The translations under genes were made by a program, and so were the position numbers. 64,000 bases of DNA from assembly GCF_014284305.1 (NCBI RefSeq), contig NZ_JACOFW010000003.1, positions 24,476 through 88,475 on the forward strand, written 5' to 3'. Positions 45,759-55,633 of the stretch are shown here, one piece after another. Position 1 is the stretch's first letter. Every line of letters starts with the position of its first letter. The notes beneath the pieces are model-generated. The model had not been told where the DNA came from. It was given only the letters and a program-made list of their open reading frames with translations, and made no database searches. This DNA comes from Affinundibacterium seohonense (GTDB taxonomy: Bacteria; Pseudomonadota; Gammaproteobacteria; Burkholderiales; Burkholderiaceae_D).

Positions 45759-46619
45759 ATGAATCCTCAGATACAAAGTTTTTTTGATTCCAATACTTGC
45801 ACCGTCAGCTATTTAGTCTTTGACCAAATAGGTGGGCATGCTGCGATTATCGATCCTGTGCTTGACTACGATCACAAATCTGGCCGCAGCAAAACCGTGT
45901 CCGCAGACAAACTCTTGCACGCCTTAAGCCATCAGCAGTTAACACTCAGCTGGATCTTGGAAACCCATGCACATGCCGATCACATTTCGGCGGCACATTA
46001 TCTGCAACAACAGGCTGGCGGCAAAATTGCAATCGGTGCGCACATCAACCAAGTACAAACCGTTTTCAAAAAACTTTTTCATCTGGAACCCGAGTTTGCA
46101 ATCGATGGTTCGCAGTTTGATCACTTGTTCCAAGAAGATGACGTATTCATGATAGGCCAACTTAGCGCCAAGGCCTTGTTTGTACCGGGACATACACCAG
46201 CGGATATGGCATATCAAATCGGTGATGCAATTTTCGTCGGTGATACTTTATTCATGCCTGATGTCGGTACCGCACGCTGCGATTTTCCCGGTGGCGATGC
46301 AAAGATGTTGTTTGCTTCGATCCAAAAGCTTCTGGCATTCCCTGGCGATACCCGACTTTTTATGTGTCACGACTATCCGCCAAACAATCGTGAAGTCGAC
46401 TTTCAGACCACAGTCGCAGCACAAAAGGCCAATAATATTCACGTGCATGATGGCATGAGCGAAGCGGATTTTGTTGCGATGCGTAGCAACCGCGATGCAA
46501 CGCTAGACATGCCTTTATTGATTTTGCCCGCAGTACAGATCAATATCCGTGCGGGAAATCTGCCACCGCCAGAAGCCAACGGTGTCAGCTATTTAAAGAT
46601 CCCTTTTAATGGTATTTAG
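45759..46619 (+). CDS. Persulfide dioxygenase-like MBL-fold protein (Blh/ETHE1 type)
   Basis: 286-aa metallo-beta-lactamase fold. Metal motif THAHADH at 69-75, FVPGHTPADMAY and FVGDTLFMPDVGTARCDFPGGDA, the last being the ETHE1/Blh signature. The enzyme oxidises glutathione persulfide to sulfite with O2 at one iron. No rhodanese domain is fused. It lies divergent from TauE/SafE and completes a sulfide-to-sulfite route with SQR. Confidence 0.93.
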   Translation: MNPQIQSFFDSNTCTVSYLVFDQIGGHAAIIDPVLDYDHKSGRSKTVSADKLLHALSHQQLTLSWILETHAHADHISAAHYLQQQAGGKIAIGAHINQVQTVFKKLFHLEPEFAIDGSQFDHLFQEDDVFMIGQLSAKALFVPGHTPADMAYQIGDAIFVGDTLFMPDVGTARCDFPGGDAKMLFASIQKLLAFPGDTRLFMCHDYPPNNREVDFQTTVAAQKANNIHVHDGMSEADFVAMRSNRDATLDMPLLILPAVQINIRAGNLPPPEANGVSYLKIPFNGI

Positions 46620-46737
46620 CGATCAGTATTTAGCTTTACGTGACAACTGTTGATGCACAAATATTTCGAGTTAGTTGTATCAAATCGTTTCATTTTTTCG
46701 CTGTATTTTCTCACTTCAATCAACTCAGGAGAGCACC

Positions 46738-46926
46738 ATGAAAGTCAATGTCGGAAGTACTGATCGTTTAATTCGTGTCGTTGTTGGCGTCGCTTTAATC
46801 GCTGCCGCAGTGACCGGCTATATCGGCATGTGGGGCTATATTGGCATCGTACCGATCTTAACTGGCACCTTGCGTTTTTGCCCGGCCTATATGCCCTTTG
46901 GTATTTCAACTTGCCGCAAAGATTAA
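46738..46926 (+). CDS. DUF2892 small membrane protein
   Basis: 62 aa: MKVNVGSTDRLIRVVVGVALIAAA, two membrane helices, and TLRFCPAYMPFGISTCRKD with two cysteines, a DUF2892 form common beside persulfide dioxygenase genes. AGGAG lies before the ATG at 46738. Cotranscription with the dioxygenase and pfk is likely. Confidence 0.85.
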   Translation: MKVNVGSTDRLIRVVVGVALIAAAVTGYIGMWGYIGIVPILTGTLRFCPAYMPFGISTCRKD

Positions 46927-46973
46927 AAAGCAAGATTTAACGCGATTGAACACGATTTAATTCAGGAGCTCGC

Positions 46974-48122
46974 ATGAGTGTCAACATTCCCAATTCAAAC
47001 ACATCCAATCCGATCCGACGTATTGCCATCACCACTGGTGGCGGCGATGCGCCAGGGCTAAACGCCGTGATTCGAGCGGTTGTCCTATCCGCATCGCAAC
47101 GTGGTTGGACGTGTTTTGGTATTCGGGAAGGATTCAATGGCATTCTGCGGCCCGATCGTTTTCCCATTGATGGTGTGTTTGCACTTGGCAAAGATCAGGT
47201 ACGCGGTATCAACCATTTAGGCGGCACCATACTTGGCACTACTAATCATGGCAATCCTATGCGCTTTGTCATGACAAATGCCGACGGTAGTGAATATGAA
47301 GTTGATCGCACCGATGACATTATTGAGCATCTGCGCGGGATGAATATCGATGCTTTGATTTGCATTGGTGGCGATGGCACCTTAACCATTGCGCACGCAC
47401 TCCATCAACGTGGATTAGCGCGCGGTCTGCGCGTGATTGGTGTACCGAAAACCATCGACAACGATTTAGATAAAACCTACACCACCTTTGGTTTTGATAC
47501 CGCCGTCGCATTTGCTACTGACTGTATCGATCGCTTGCACAGCACCGCGGAAAGTCACCGTCGGATTATGGTGGTCGAGGTAATGGGCCGCTATGCGGGC
47601 TGGATCGCATTACATGCTGGCATGGCGAGTACTGCGCATGCCATTTTGATTCCAGAAATTCCTTATGACATCAATCAAGTGGTACAAAAAATTCATGCGC
47701 GTACCAAGGCTGGACGTCACTACAGCATCGTCGTGGTGGCGGAAGGTGCGCGCGCCAAAGATGGTCAACGCGTACTAGAAGAGCAAGCGCACTTGGGCGG
47801 AGTCGAGCGCTTGGGCGGCGTGGGCGAGCAACTCGCACGTCAACTAGAAGCCATCACCGGCAAAGAAGCACGTGCCGTGGTACTAGGCCATTTGTTACGT
47901 GGCGGTAGTCCAACTTCATTTGATCGACTGTCCGCCATGCGCTTCGGTGCGGCTGCGGTACGGGCTCTGGATGAAGGCTACTCGGGCATCATGGTCGCGC
48001 TGGCATTTCCGAATGTGGAATATGTCAATCTAGATGAAGTCGCAGGCCGCATGAAAGGGGTCCCTCTAGATGGCGATACGCTACAAACTGGACGTGACAT
48101 CGGCATTAGCTTTGGAGACTAA
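46974..48122 (+). CDS. pfkA: 6-phosphofructokinase
   Basis: 382 aa. ITTGGGDAPGLNAVIRA (donor loop), CIGGDGTLTIAH and GVPKTIDNDLDKTYTTFGFDTAV, then MVVEVMGRYAGWIAL and LGHLLRGGSPTSFDR. The GGDGT loop has Gly where PPi enzymes have Asp, but PKTIDND has the Lys found in PPi and long-clade enzymes, so ATP is favoured without certainty. AGGAG precedes the start. The last 42 bp overlap the 3' end of the converging GGDEF-EAL gene. Confidence 0.92.
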   Translation: MSVNIPNSNTSNPIRRIAITTGGGDAPGLNAVIRAVVLSASQRGWTCFGIREGFNGILRPDRFPIDGVFALGKDQVRGINHLGGTILGTTNHGNPMRFVMTNADGSEYEVDRTDDIIEHLRGMNIDALICIGGDGTLTIAHALHQRGLARGLRVIGVPKTIDNDLDKTYTTFGFDTAVAFATDCIDRLHSTAESHRRIMVVEVMGRYAGWIALHAGMASTAHAILIPEIPYDINQVVQKIHARTKAGRHYSIVVVAEGARAKDGQRVLEEQAHLGGVERLGGVGEQLARQLEAITGKEARAVVLGHLLRGGSPTSFDRLSAMRFGAAAVRALDEGYSGIMVALAFPNVEYVNLDEVAGRMKGVPLDGDTLQTGRDIGISFGD

Positions 48123-51100
48123 ATTCTTGTTATCCAACATAAATTGCGCAAACTGTACTGGTGCCAGAGGACGTGCAAAATAATAGCCCTGCACTTCATC
48201 ACAATGTTGTTGATGTAAGAAAGTCAGTTGCTCTTCGGTTTCAACACCTTCCGCGATCGTCTGCAATCCCAAGCTTTTTGCCATACTGATGACGGCACTG
48301 ACAATCGCTTTATCTTCTGGATCACTATTAATATCCCGCACAAATGACTGATCGATTTTTAATTTCGACACTTTGAATTTCTTTAAATAGCTCAATGAAG
48401 AATAACCCGTTCCAAAATCATCAATCGACATTCGCACACCACGTAAATGCAGATCGTTCATGATGGCAATCGCGCCGGGTGGGTCGATCATGGCAACGCC
48501 CTCTGTTAATTCTAATTCGAGATAGGTCGCTGCTAACTGTGACTCCTGCAGTATCCGCGAAACTGTCCCCGGCAAATCGGTATGCCGAAACTGGATCGCA
48601 GACAAATTGACGGCAATACTCAGATCGGCCCATCCTTGCTCATGCCAAGCTTTGGTTTGCGATACCGCTGAGCGTAGTACCCATTCGCCAATTGCCAAAA
48701 TCAAACCTGTCTCCTCCGCTACCGGAATAAATTCAGCAGGAGAAATTGATCCTAGCTCTGGATGCGTCCAGCGCAGCAACGCTTCGCTGCCGATGATTTT
48801 CCCAGTAATCAGCGACATTTGTGGCTGATACACGACGTGCAATTGATTGCGTTCTAAGGCGTAACGTAGCGCATTGACCAATTCAAGATGACGTCCAGAG
48901 CGTGCCTGCATTTCTGGTGTGAAGAATCGGTAAATACCACGACCGTCTTGCTTGGCCCTATACATCGCCGTATCGGCATTACGTAACAGAGTTTCTAAGT
49001 CTTCCCCATCTTCAGGATAAACAGCAATACCAATTGACGTTGAGATATTTAAATCATATTGACCCAATTGATACGACTGACTCACCGTGTGCAATAACTT
49101 TTCTGCGACCCGTTCGGCACCAGTTTCATCAACACCAGACAATAGTAAAATAAATTCATCCCCGCCCAAACGCGACACCACATCATCTTCGCGTAAGACG
49201 TCGCGCAAACGACGCGATAATTCTACTAACAGGGCATCACCGGTGCTGTGTCCCAAAGAATCATTGATATTCTTAAAATGATCTAAGTCAAAGAACATTA
49301 AGCTCAGTGGACTGCCCTTGCGCCGTGCGGATTTGATCGCCAATTGAGCTTGCTCCTCAAGCAAAACGCGATTGGGTAATCCTGTTAACACATCGTAATG
49401 AGCCAGATATTGAATACGCTCTTCCGTACGTTTTTTTTCTGTAATATCTTCTTGCAAGGATATGAAATTGGTAATCACCCCATTTGCATCGCGCACCGGC
49501 GAAATGTGCGCAAGTTCGATATATTCCTTGCCGTCCTTATAGCGATTGGTCAGCTCGCCTTGCCAACTGCCGCCGCTGCGCAAGCGATCCCACATATCTT
49601 CATAGGTAAATAACGGTGTATTTCCCGACTGCAAAATATTTGGGCGTTTGCCAAGGACTTGCGACAGCGTGTGGCCGGTTTTATCGACGAAGGCTTGATT
49701 CACATATTCGATTTTGGCCTCGGTGTCGGTAATGATGATGATGTTAGGACTCTGCTCCACCGCCTGTGACAATTTGCGCAAATTACTCTCGATGCGATTT
49801 TTATCAATGGCAATTGCCAGAAAATGTGCTGCCATTTCAAGCAAACTGATATGCCACAGCTCTGGTTTAGTCGGCACTTTGTGATAAATCGCAAAAGCAC
49901 CGAGGATTTGATTATTGGAGGATCGAATAGGTTCCGACCAACATGAAGCCAGACCAGCGCGGCCAGCGATCTCCTTAAAATCGATCCAGTATGGATGGGT
50001 GGCAATGTCTTCGACGACCGTGCGGGTTCCTGAAAACATCGCATGTCCACAAGAGCCAACACCGTAGCCAATTGCCAGACCATCAATAGCTTGGGAATAA
50101 AAATCGGGCAAATGAGGCATCGCACCGGCGTGAATATGAATCTGATCCGCATCCAAAGTTAGAATCGAACAGGCACTATCAGGTAACACCTGCTCCAGTT
50201 CAAGCACGACATCATGAAACAACTGATCCAAATAAATTACGTTGTTAACACGCTCAAGCAGATACGTTCGTAAGGACTCGAGCTTGCGAGAACGCTGCCG
50301 ACCGAGCTCCAATTCAAATCGATTCAATGCAAAACTCAAGTCCATTGCCAACTCAAGCAACAACACTCTAATTTCGTCATCAAAGGCTTGCGCACTGCCT
50401 GCATACAAATTCATCACCCCATATACAGATCCATTTTTGAACAGCGGAATAGCAGCTGCAGACGCCAGATTAAATTGCACAGCTTCAGGCGATTGCACGC
50501 TCTCTTGCGACCAAAGTGCGCGTGCGTCTAATAGAGCGTTGACACATAAATCACGGGGCTCATCAGGTGACTCGAGGTGAAAGAGGCGTTCTCTGAAAAG
50601 CACAGTACCAATGCCATCCCAGGCAAGCGGACGGATTGTTTTTGCTTCCTCATCTAGCACGCCGATCCAAACCATTTTGATTCCCGCGTATTGCAAAATA
50701 TTGCGGCAAATTTGTAAAAATAACTCTTGCTCAGAATGGCTACGAACGATGGCCTGATTGCATTGGCTAAGAACATTATAAAATTGTGTCAGCCTCTTGT
50801 TTCTTGCCTCGACCGTTTGTCGTTGCTGCTCAATTTGATAGAGCGCCTGCTGGGCAATACCAACGAGACCGAGGACACTTTTTTCCATTCCCGGACGTAA
50901 AATAATCATCTGTTTGAAATCAGCTTTTCCTAAGCTGTCTAGATGTTCTTTAATTTTAGTGACTGAGCTGCCTAGCGTTTTTTGAAAATCATGATATGCC
51001 CGCCACAATAAGAAAACGACAGTCAGACACACCACCATAAATACATAACGCATCTGCAGCGCAACCGTCTCGGCATATTGAACATCACGCAAAGTTCTCG

Positions 51101-51710
51101 CTTCCAACATTTGATGAAATTGGGCAATGGGCTGCATAATTTTGCCTTTTGCCTCGTGGTATGCCTTATTCATCAACAAATCGATAGGGCGCTCACCTTT
51201 ATTCAACCAATTTGACCGTTCCTCATCAGCCAAGGCCATTGCCTGTTTTTCCAGCAAAGTCAATTGATCTGAAGTCGTTTTAGATTCTGCCAATTTTGCA
51301 AACTCTTCACTATTGACCCCGGCTTGTCGAATCAAATCGAGTAACGCAACCCGTTCACCGCCAGCAGCATCACTTCGACTCGTGTCATTCACAGCAAGAT
51401 CCCAATCAGTGCCTTGATAGGCTGGTGGCCGGACTTGCTGTCCCTCACGCACCGCCAAAATATCAAAATAGGATTGTTTATAAATCGGATCGCCAGTGAC
51501 CACATAGGAGCGTGCCATACGCGTCAGATCATCCGAGGACTGGCGCAATTCAACGGCTAAGGCATGCGATCTGAACCGCAATTCATTCATATGATCGAGC
51601 TGCTTCTCTGAACGTACATACACGGTGAAGCTAAGGCTCAGTAAGGCCAGCATACAGAGCGTCAACCAGAAATTCTTCATAAATCTAAAAAAACTAGTTA
51701 ACGCGATCAT
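48081..51710 (-). CDS. GGDEF-EAL cyclic-di-GMP protein with GAF and PAS domains
   Basis: About 1209 aa. Order: membrane helix (FWLTLCMLALLSLSFTVYV), periplasmic sensor region of about 200 residues, second helix (YVFMVVCLTVVFLLWRAY), HAMP-like linker, two GAF-like domains, PAS (AVEQSPNIIIITDTEAKIEYVNQAF), GGDEF with intact RLGGDEF, and EAL with intact GSEALLRW, ELTEG and DDFGTGYSSLSYL. Both catalytic signatures are complete, so it may make and degrade c-di-GMP. The frame is open to 51800, but the residues before 51710 do not look like protein start; ATGs at 51710 and 51680 are better. No strong ribosome site at any of them. Confidence 0.9.
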   Translation of the reverse strand: MIALTSFFRFMKNFWLTLCMLALLSLSFTVYVRSEKQLDHMNELRFRSHALAVELRQSSDDLTRMARSYVVTGDPIYKQSYFDILAVREGQQVRPPAYQGTDWDLAVNDTSRSDAAGGERVALLDLIRQAGVNSEEFAKLAESKTTSDQLTLLEKQAMALADEERSNWLNKGERPIDLLMNKAYHEAKGKIMQPIAQFHQMLEARTLRDVQYAETVALQMRYVFMVVCLTVVFLLWRAYHDFQKTLGSSVTKIKEHLDSLGKADFKQMIILRPGMEKSVLGLVGIAQQALYQIEQQRQTVEARNKRLTQFYNVLSQCNQAIVRSHSEQELFLQICRNILQYAGIKMVWIGVLDEEAKTIRPLAWDGIGTVLFRERLFHLESPDEPRDLCVNALLDARALWSQESVQSPEAVQFNLASAAAIPLFKNGSVYGVMNLYAGSAQAFDDEIRVLLLELAMDLSFALNRFELELGRQRSRKLESLRTYLLERVNNVIYLDQLFHDVVLELEQVLPDSACSILTLDADQIHIHAGAMPHLPDFYSQAIDGLAIGYGVGSCGHAMFSGTRTVVEDIATHPYWIDFKEIAGRAGLASCWSEPIRSSNNQILGAFAIYHKVPTKPELWHISLLEMAAHFLAIAIDKNRIESNLRKLSQAVEQSPNIIIITDTEAKIEYVNQAFVDKTGHTLSQVLGKRPNILQSGNTPLFTYEDMWDRLRSGGSWQGELTNRYKDGKEYIELAHISPVRDANGVITNFISLQEDITEKKRTEERIQYLAHYDVLTGLPNRVLLEEQAQLAIKSARRKGSPLSLMFFDLDHFKNINDSLGHSTGDALLVELSRRLRDVLREDDVVSRLGGDEFILLLSGVDETGAERVAEKLLHTVSQSYQLGQYDLNISTSIGIAVYPEDGEDLETLLRNADTAMYRAKQDGRGIYRFFTPEMQARSGRHLELVNALRYALERNQLHVVYQPQMSLITGKIIGSEALLRWTHPELGSISPAEFIPVAEETGLILAIGEWVLRSAVSQTKAWHEQGWADLSIAVNLSAIQFRHTDLPGTVSRILQESQLAATYLELELTEGVAMIDPPGAIAIMNDLHLRGVRMSIDDFGTGYSSLSYLKKFKVSKLKIDQSFVRDINSDPEDKAIVSAVISMAKSLGLQTIAEGVETEEQLTFLHQQHCDEVQGYYFARPLAPVQFAQFMLDNKNLVSKANADVTSSL

Positions 51711-52103
51711 TGAATTTATCACTGAAAGGTTGATCGGATGAATATGGCAAATGGTTAGAAAATTAAAATTTCTGTCATAGATGAGAGACAGTAACGACAT
51801 TCCTGACAGTATTTATTTATAACATGTCAAACTTCAGTTACCTTGAGCTAAAACAAGCTTGATGTCTAGTCGGAATATGCAAAACAACAACAGCCACAAG
51901 ACACTCGCCATTTCGAATTTGCAGCGAGCTAGCGCGGGGGCCAAAACCATAAAACTTTAAGCAAAACAGGCTTCTCATTTCTACTTAAGAAATTTACGTC
52001 GCATACCGCGCCGCTGAGCCATGGCAAAAAAAAGGACCCCTAATTTGGCGTCCTTCAAGCATCGTGTTCTAAAACAAATTGTCGATTAAGTCACAATAGC
52101 GAC
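51711..52103. other. Intergenic region upstream of the GGDEF-EAL gene
   Basis: It holds the leader of the GGDEF-EAL gene and the terminator of the CNNM gene (52025-52055). Nothing else was recognised. Confidence 0.45.
52025..52055 (-). terminator. Terminator of the CNNM/CorC gene
   Basis: AAGGAC (52032-52037) and GTCCTT (52050-52055) form a short stem followed on minus by eight T. Confidence 0.65.
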
Positions 52104-53414
52104 TCAATGCTCGTCGACTTGTTCTTTAGGATGCACTCTGACCAAAATAATACGTGGACCATTCATCTTTTTGACGACGACATCAAATTGCGGGAATTCT
52201 ATTTTTTGACCCTCTTCTGGCAAATCCCCCAAAACTTGCATAATCAAACCACCAATAGATTCAACTTCCTCGTTGTCCAGATCGATTCCCAGAGCAATAC
52301 CTAAGGTAAACAAAGGTAAGCTTCCTTTACCAATTAAAGTACCGTCATCTAGCAAAGTCCAGTCATTATCATTTTGGCGGAATTCGTCGCGAATTTGTCC
52401 TACCAAGGCACTTAATAAGTTATCCAAGGTGAGGAAGCCCACGGGCTTACTGTCCCGATAACCGACCATCGCAAAGTGCGGCGCACCTTTACGGAATCGG
52501 CGGAATAGCTCCAAGGCTGGGGTGTTAGGAGGTACATACTCAACGTGGCGTAAATGTTTGCTTAGATCATCTAGAGATTTGCCGCTTTGCTGGGCTAAGA
52601 ACAAATCCTTCAAATGCAACATACCCAAGACTGTTTCTCCATCCGTATCGATATAGGGATATCGACTAAAGCGATTTCGAGCGGCCGTTGCCATGTTGTC
52701 TTCCAGACTCGCATCTTTATACATAGCGACCACTTCATTAATCGGGCGCATCAAATCAGAAATTTCGAGATCACCAAAGTCCAACATCTGCGCCATGATG
52801 CTCCATTCATCAGGCGTCAATTTCTTGCTGGCATGACTGCCGCGCAAAATCATTTTTAATTCTTCTGGAGAATAGTGGGCATCGCCACCATGGTTTGCAT
52901 CTAGACCGAGCCAACGGAGTACGGCGTTCGCGCTTTTGTTTAAAACCCAAATGGCGGGAAACATCGTCCAATAAAACAAATACAATGCTGGTGCCGTCCA
53001 CAGTGACACCCTTTCCGGAGTGCGGATCGCCATCGACTTCGGCGCAAGTTCACCGACCACAATGTGTAAAAAAGAAATGACAAAGAAGGCAAAGAAGAGA
53101 GAAATTCTATGTATCCACTCGGCAGAATCGATCCCGACGGAAATTAGTATTGGCTCTAGGATCCGCGCGAATGCGGGTTCACCAACCCAGCCCAAGCCAA
53201 GCGACGCTAGAGTAATGCCGAGCTGACAGGCAGACAAATACGCATCGAGATTTTGATGTACTGCAACTAGCAAGCGTCCGCGAAAACCACCAACTTTTGC
53301 CAGACTTCGTACTCGGGTTGCCCGCAACTTCACCAATCCAAATTCGGCCGCCACAAAAAAACCATTCAGCAACACTAAAAATATTGCTGCCACGATATAC
53401 AAAATATTATCCAA
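52104..53414 (-). CDS. CNNM/CorC-family transporter-associated protein
   Basis: 436 aa: DUF21 membrane domain with about four helices (ILYIVAAIFLVLLNGFFVAAEFGLV...), a CBS pair at about 205-330 (DLMRPINEVVAMYKDASLEDN, GKSLDDLSKHLRHVEYVP) and a CorC_HlyC C-terminal domain (TLIGKGSLPLFTLGIALG, ESIGGLIMQVLGDLPEEGQKI). Often labelled hemolysin, but the family is linked to Mg2+ or Co2+ efflux and resistance. Confidence 0.93.
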   Translation of the reverse strand: MDNILYIVAAIFLVLLNGFFVAAEFGLVKLRATRVRSLAKVGGFRGRLLVAVHQNLDAYLSACQLGITLASLGLGWVGEPAFARILEPILISVGIDSAEWIHRISLFFAFFVISFLHIVVGELAPKSMAIRTPERVSLWTAPALYLFYWTMFPAIWVLNKSANAVLRWLGLDANHGGDAHYSPEELKMILRGSHASKKLTPDEWSIMAQMLDFGDLEISDLMRPINEVVAMYKDASLEDNMATAARNRFSRYPYIDTDGETVLGMLHLKDLFLAQQSGKSLDDLSKHLRHVEYVPPNTPALELFRRFRKGAPHFAMVGYRDSKPVGFLTLDNLLSALVGQIRDEFRQNDNDWTLLDDGTLIGKGSLPLFTLGIALGIDLDNEEVESIGGLIMQVLGDLPEEGQKIEFPQFDVVVKKMNGPRIILVRVHPKEQVDEH

Positions 53415-53663
53415 CGCCTAACTTTCGAAAAGAAACAAGCCTCTACTTTACCCTAGAAATACGACAAGACTATGGCAAATCCATAAGAATCAGTCTGTCC
53501 AATCAGAAAGTGATAGAACAGCAATCTGCCATTCACCCCCCATTTTCGACATTTCATGATTGTTAAATTCTGTGTCATCGCATCTTGGTTGACAATCGTT
53601 AATGCAAAAGTGACACTCCTACTCGCTCCATATTCCAAGTCTATTTTTACCAGGGATCGTTCA

Positions 53664-54656
53664 ATGAAATCAAAATACCAATTTGCCGCAGCCGTAGCAC
53701 TATTCGCGTCCAGCACTTACCTGACCACAGCACAAGCCCATGAATACGATGCGCTGATCAAAGCTAAAAAATATGCAGAAGTCGAAAAAGCAGTAGCCGC
53801 CAAACTCGGCACCGACGCCAACAATCCTGATGCACTGATTGCGAAAACCGAATTAATCCTAATCGAAGGCAAAGAGAGTCGACTTGATGAAGCGGTCAAA
53901 ATCGCCGAGCAATGCATCGCTGCCAATCCCAAAAATTCTGAATGCCACGAAGCTCTAGGCAATGTACTCGGCACCAAAGCGATGCGTGGCGGCGTGATGT
54001 CTGCGATCACCTATATCGGCAAAATTCGTGACTCCTTCAAAAAAGCCATCGAGCTTGACCCAAACAATTTTAGTGCCCGTGCTTCTTTAATGCAGTTCTA
54101 TTTACAAGCGCCCGGCTTTGTCGGTGGCGGCACTGATAAAGCAAAAGATTTAATTATCGAAACCATCAAATTTAGCCCAGCTGCCGGTGCCTTGTTACAG
54201 GCATCACTAGATCTGCATGAAGACAATTTTGATCGCGCCTCATCGACTGCACTCGCTGTCAATACTGCAAACTCCGAGGCGTTGGCGAAGCATCAAAGAA
54301 ACGTGCTTTCCAGTATTGGTCATGCTTTAACCAATAACAAGAAAATGGTAGAGGCCGAAAGAATCTTCCGCGAACTGTGTAATCGTTTTCCTGACTCAGC
54401 AATGGGATTTTACGGAATGGGTAAGGTTCTCTTAGAACAAGGCAAAGCAAAAGAGGCGATTCCCCACTTTGAAAAATCGGTACTCATTGAGGCCAGTGCG
54501 AATGCGTTTTATCGCATCGGTAAAGCTTGGCAAAATTTAGGTGACAAGGTCAAAGCCGTTACGGCATTTGAACGCGCACTCAGTTTTAAACCTGAGCTAG
54601 CAAAAAAACCTAAGGCTGACGCGGAAGATCAGTTGAAAGCCTTAAAAGGCTCATAG
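53664..54656 (+). CDS. Exported TPR-repeat protein
   Basis: 330 aa with a signal peptide (MKSKYQFAAAVALFASSTYLTTAQA) and tetratricopeptide-like helical pairs throughout (AEQCIAANPKNSECHEALGNVLG, AIELDPNNFSARASLMQFYL, AERIFRELCNRFPDSAMGFYGMGKVLLEQGKAKEAIPHFEKSV). A protein-binding scaffold in the periplasm is likely; partner unknown. The ATG at 53664 has AGGGA upstream; an earlier ATG at 53556 only adds residues before the signal peptide. Confidence 0.85.
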   Translation: MKSKYQFAAAVALFASSTYLTTAQAHEYDALIKAKKYAEVEKAVAAKLGTDANNPDALIAKTELILIEGKESRLDEAVKIAEQCIAANPKNSECHEALGNVLGTKAMRGGVMSAITYIGKIRDSFKKAIELDPNNFSARASLMQFYLQAPGFVGGGTDKAKDLIIETIKFSPAAGALLQASLDLHEDNFDRASSTALAVNTANSEALAKHQRNVLSSIGHALTNNKKMVEAERIFRELCNRFPDSAMGFYGMGKVLLEQGKAKEAIPHFEKSVLIEASANAFYRIGKAWQNLGDKVKAVTAFERALSFKPELAKKPKADAEDQLKALKGS

Positions 54657-54761
54657 AAGCGCTGATAATTGATAATTAGCCACATATGACTGAAAAAATT
54701 ACCGTAGTTGAAAGTCCGTCCATTAGGACACATTGACCTAGTTTGACAAGCATCAAGCAAT

Positions 54762-54795
54762 CCTTGAATAGGCTGCACTGACAGCCTATTCAAGG
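54762..54795. repeat. 14-bp perfect stem-loop before the YitT-like gene
   Basis: CCTTGAATAGGCTG (54762-54775) pairs exactly with 54782-54795 around a six-base loop. No T-run follows, so it is not a classic terminator. Confidence 0.8.
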
Positions 54796-54855
54796 CACAT
54801 CCCCACTACAATACGGCTTCTGCTCTGCTGAGTTTCGCTTGATAAGAAGACCGCA

Positions 54856-55494
54856 ATGTCAACTCCCCCAATTATCCCTGTTCCACCAGCACCACCAGTC
54901 GCAGTACCCCATAATCTTTTTGAAGATGTGCTGGCTATTTTTACTGGTACCTTATTGGTGTCACTCGGTGTGGCTTTGTTTAATCAAGCTGGCCTATTCA
55001 CGGGCGGTACAGCGGGTCTGGCCTTTCTGATTCACTATGCAACTGGCTTATCGTTTGGTACTGTTTTTTTTGTCGTGAACTTGCCATTTTATTGGCTGGC
55101 ATGGAAGCGCATGGGTTGGCGGTTTACCTTAAAGACATTTATCTCAGTCGCCTTGGTGTCGCTGATGTCGGGCTTACATCCTAAAATGGTACAACTTAGC
55201 CAGTTCACGCCTCTCTATATTGCCCTCATTGGTGGCTCATTAATGGGTGTCGGCTTTATCGTTTTATTTCGTCATCAGGCCAGTCTGGGTGGTATCAATA
55301 TCCTGACCTTGTATTTGCAAGAAAAACATGGCATCCGTGCTGGCAAACTACAGATGGGCATTGATGTATGTATCGTATTCGCCTCGTTTTTATTGGTCAC
55401 ACCGATGGCGATGCTGGCATCGATTTTTGGCGCTGTAGTCTTAAACCTGGCGATTATGCTCAATCACCGTCCGGGTCGCTATTTAGCAGTGTAG
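54856..55494 (+). CDS. YitT-family membrane protein
   Basis: 212 aa, six hydrophobic segments, with VSLGVALFNQAGLFTGGTAGLAFLIHYATG at the start and FRHQASLGGINILTLYLQEKHGIRAGKLQM in the middle, the YitT/DUF161 pattern. The family lacks a defined function (possible transporter). A proline-rich N-terminus is present. Confidence 0.85.
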   Translation: MSTPPIIPVPPAPPVAVPHNLFEDVLAIFTGTLLVSLGVALFNQAGLFTGGTAGLAFLIHYATGLSFGTVFFVVNLPFYWLAWKRMGWRFTLKTFISVALVSLMSGLHPKMVQLSQFTPLYIALIGGSLMGVGFIVLFRHQASLGGINILTLYLQEKHGIRAGKLQMGIDVCIVFASFLLVTPMAMLASIFGAVVLNLAIMLNHRPGRYLAV

Positions 55495-55633
55495 TTCGCC
55501 CGAATGTAGTTGGAGTCATTCCTCTAAGTTTTGCCTACAAATGCAGCAGGCTTGAAATACCCGTGTAAAATTGGCGTGCTAAGCACCGCCTACAGAAGCG
55601 CTGCAATCCATCAAGCCAACCGAGGAAACCCAG

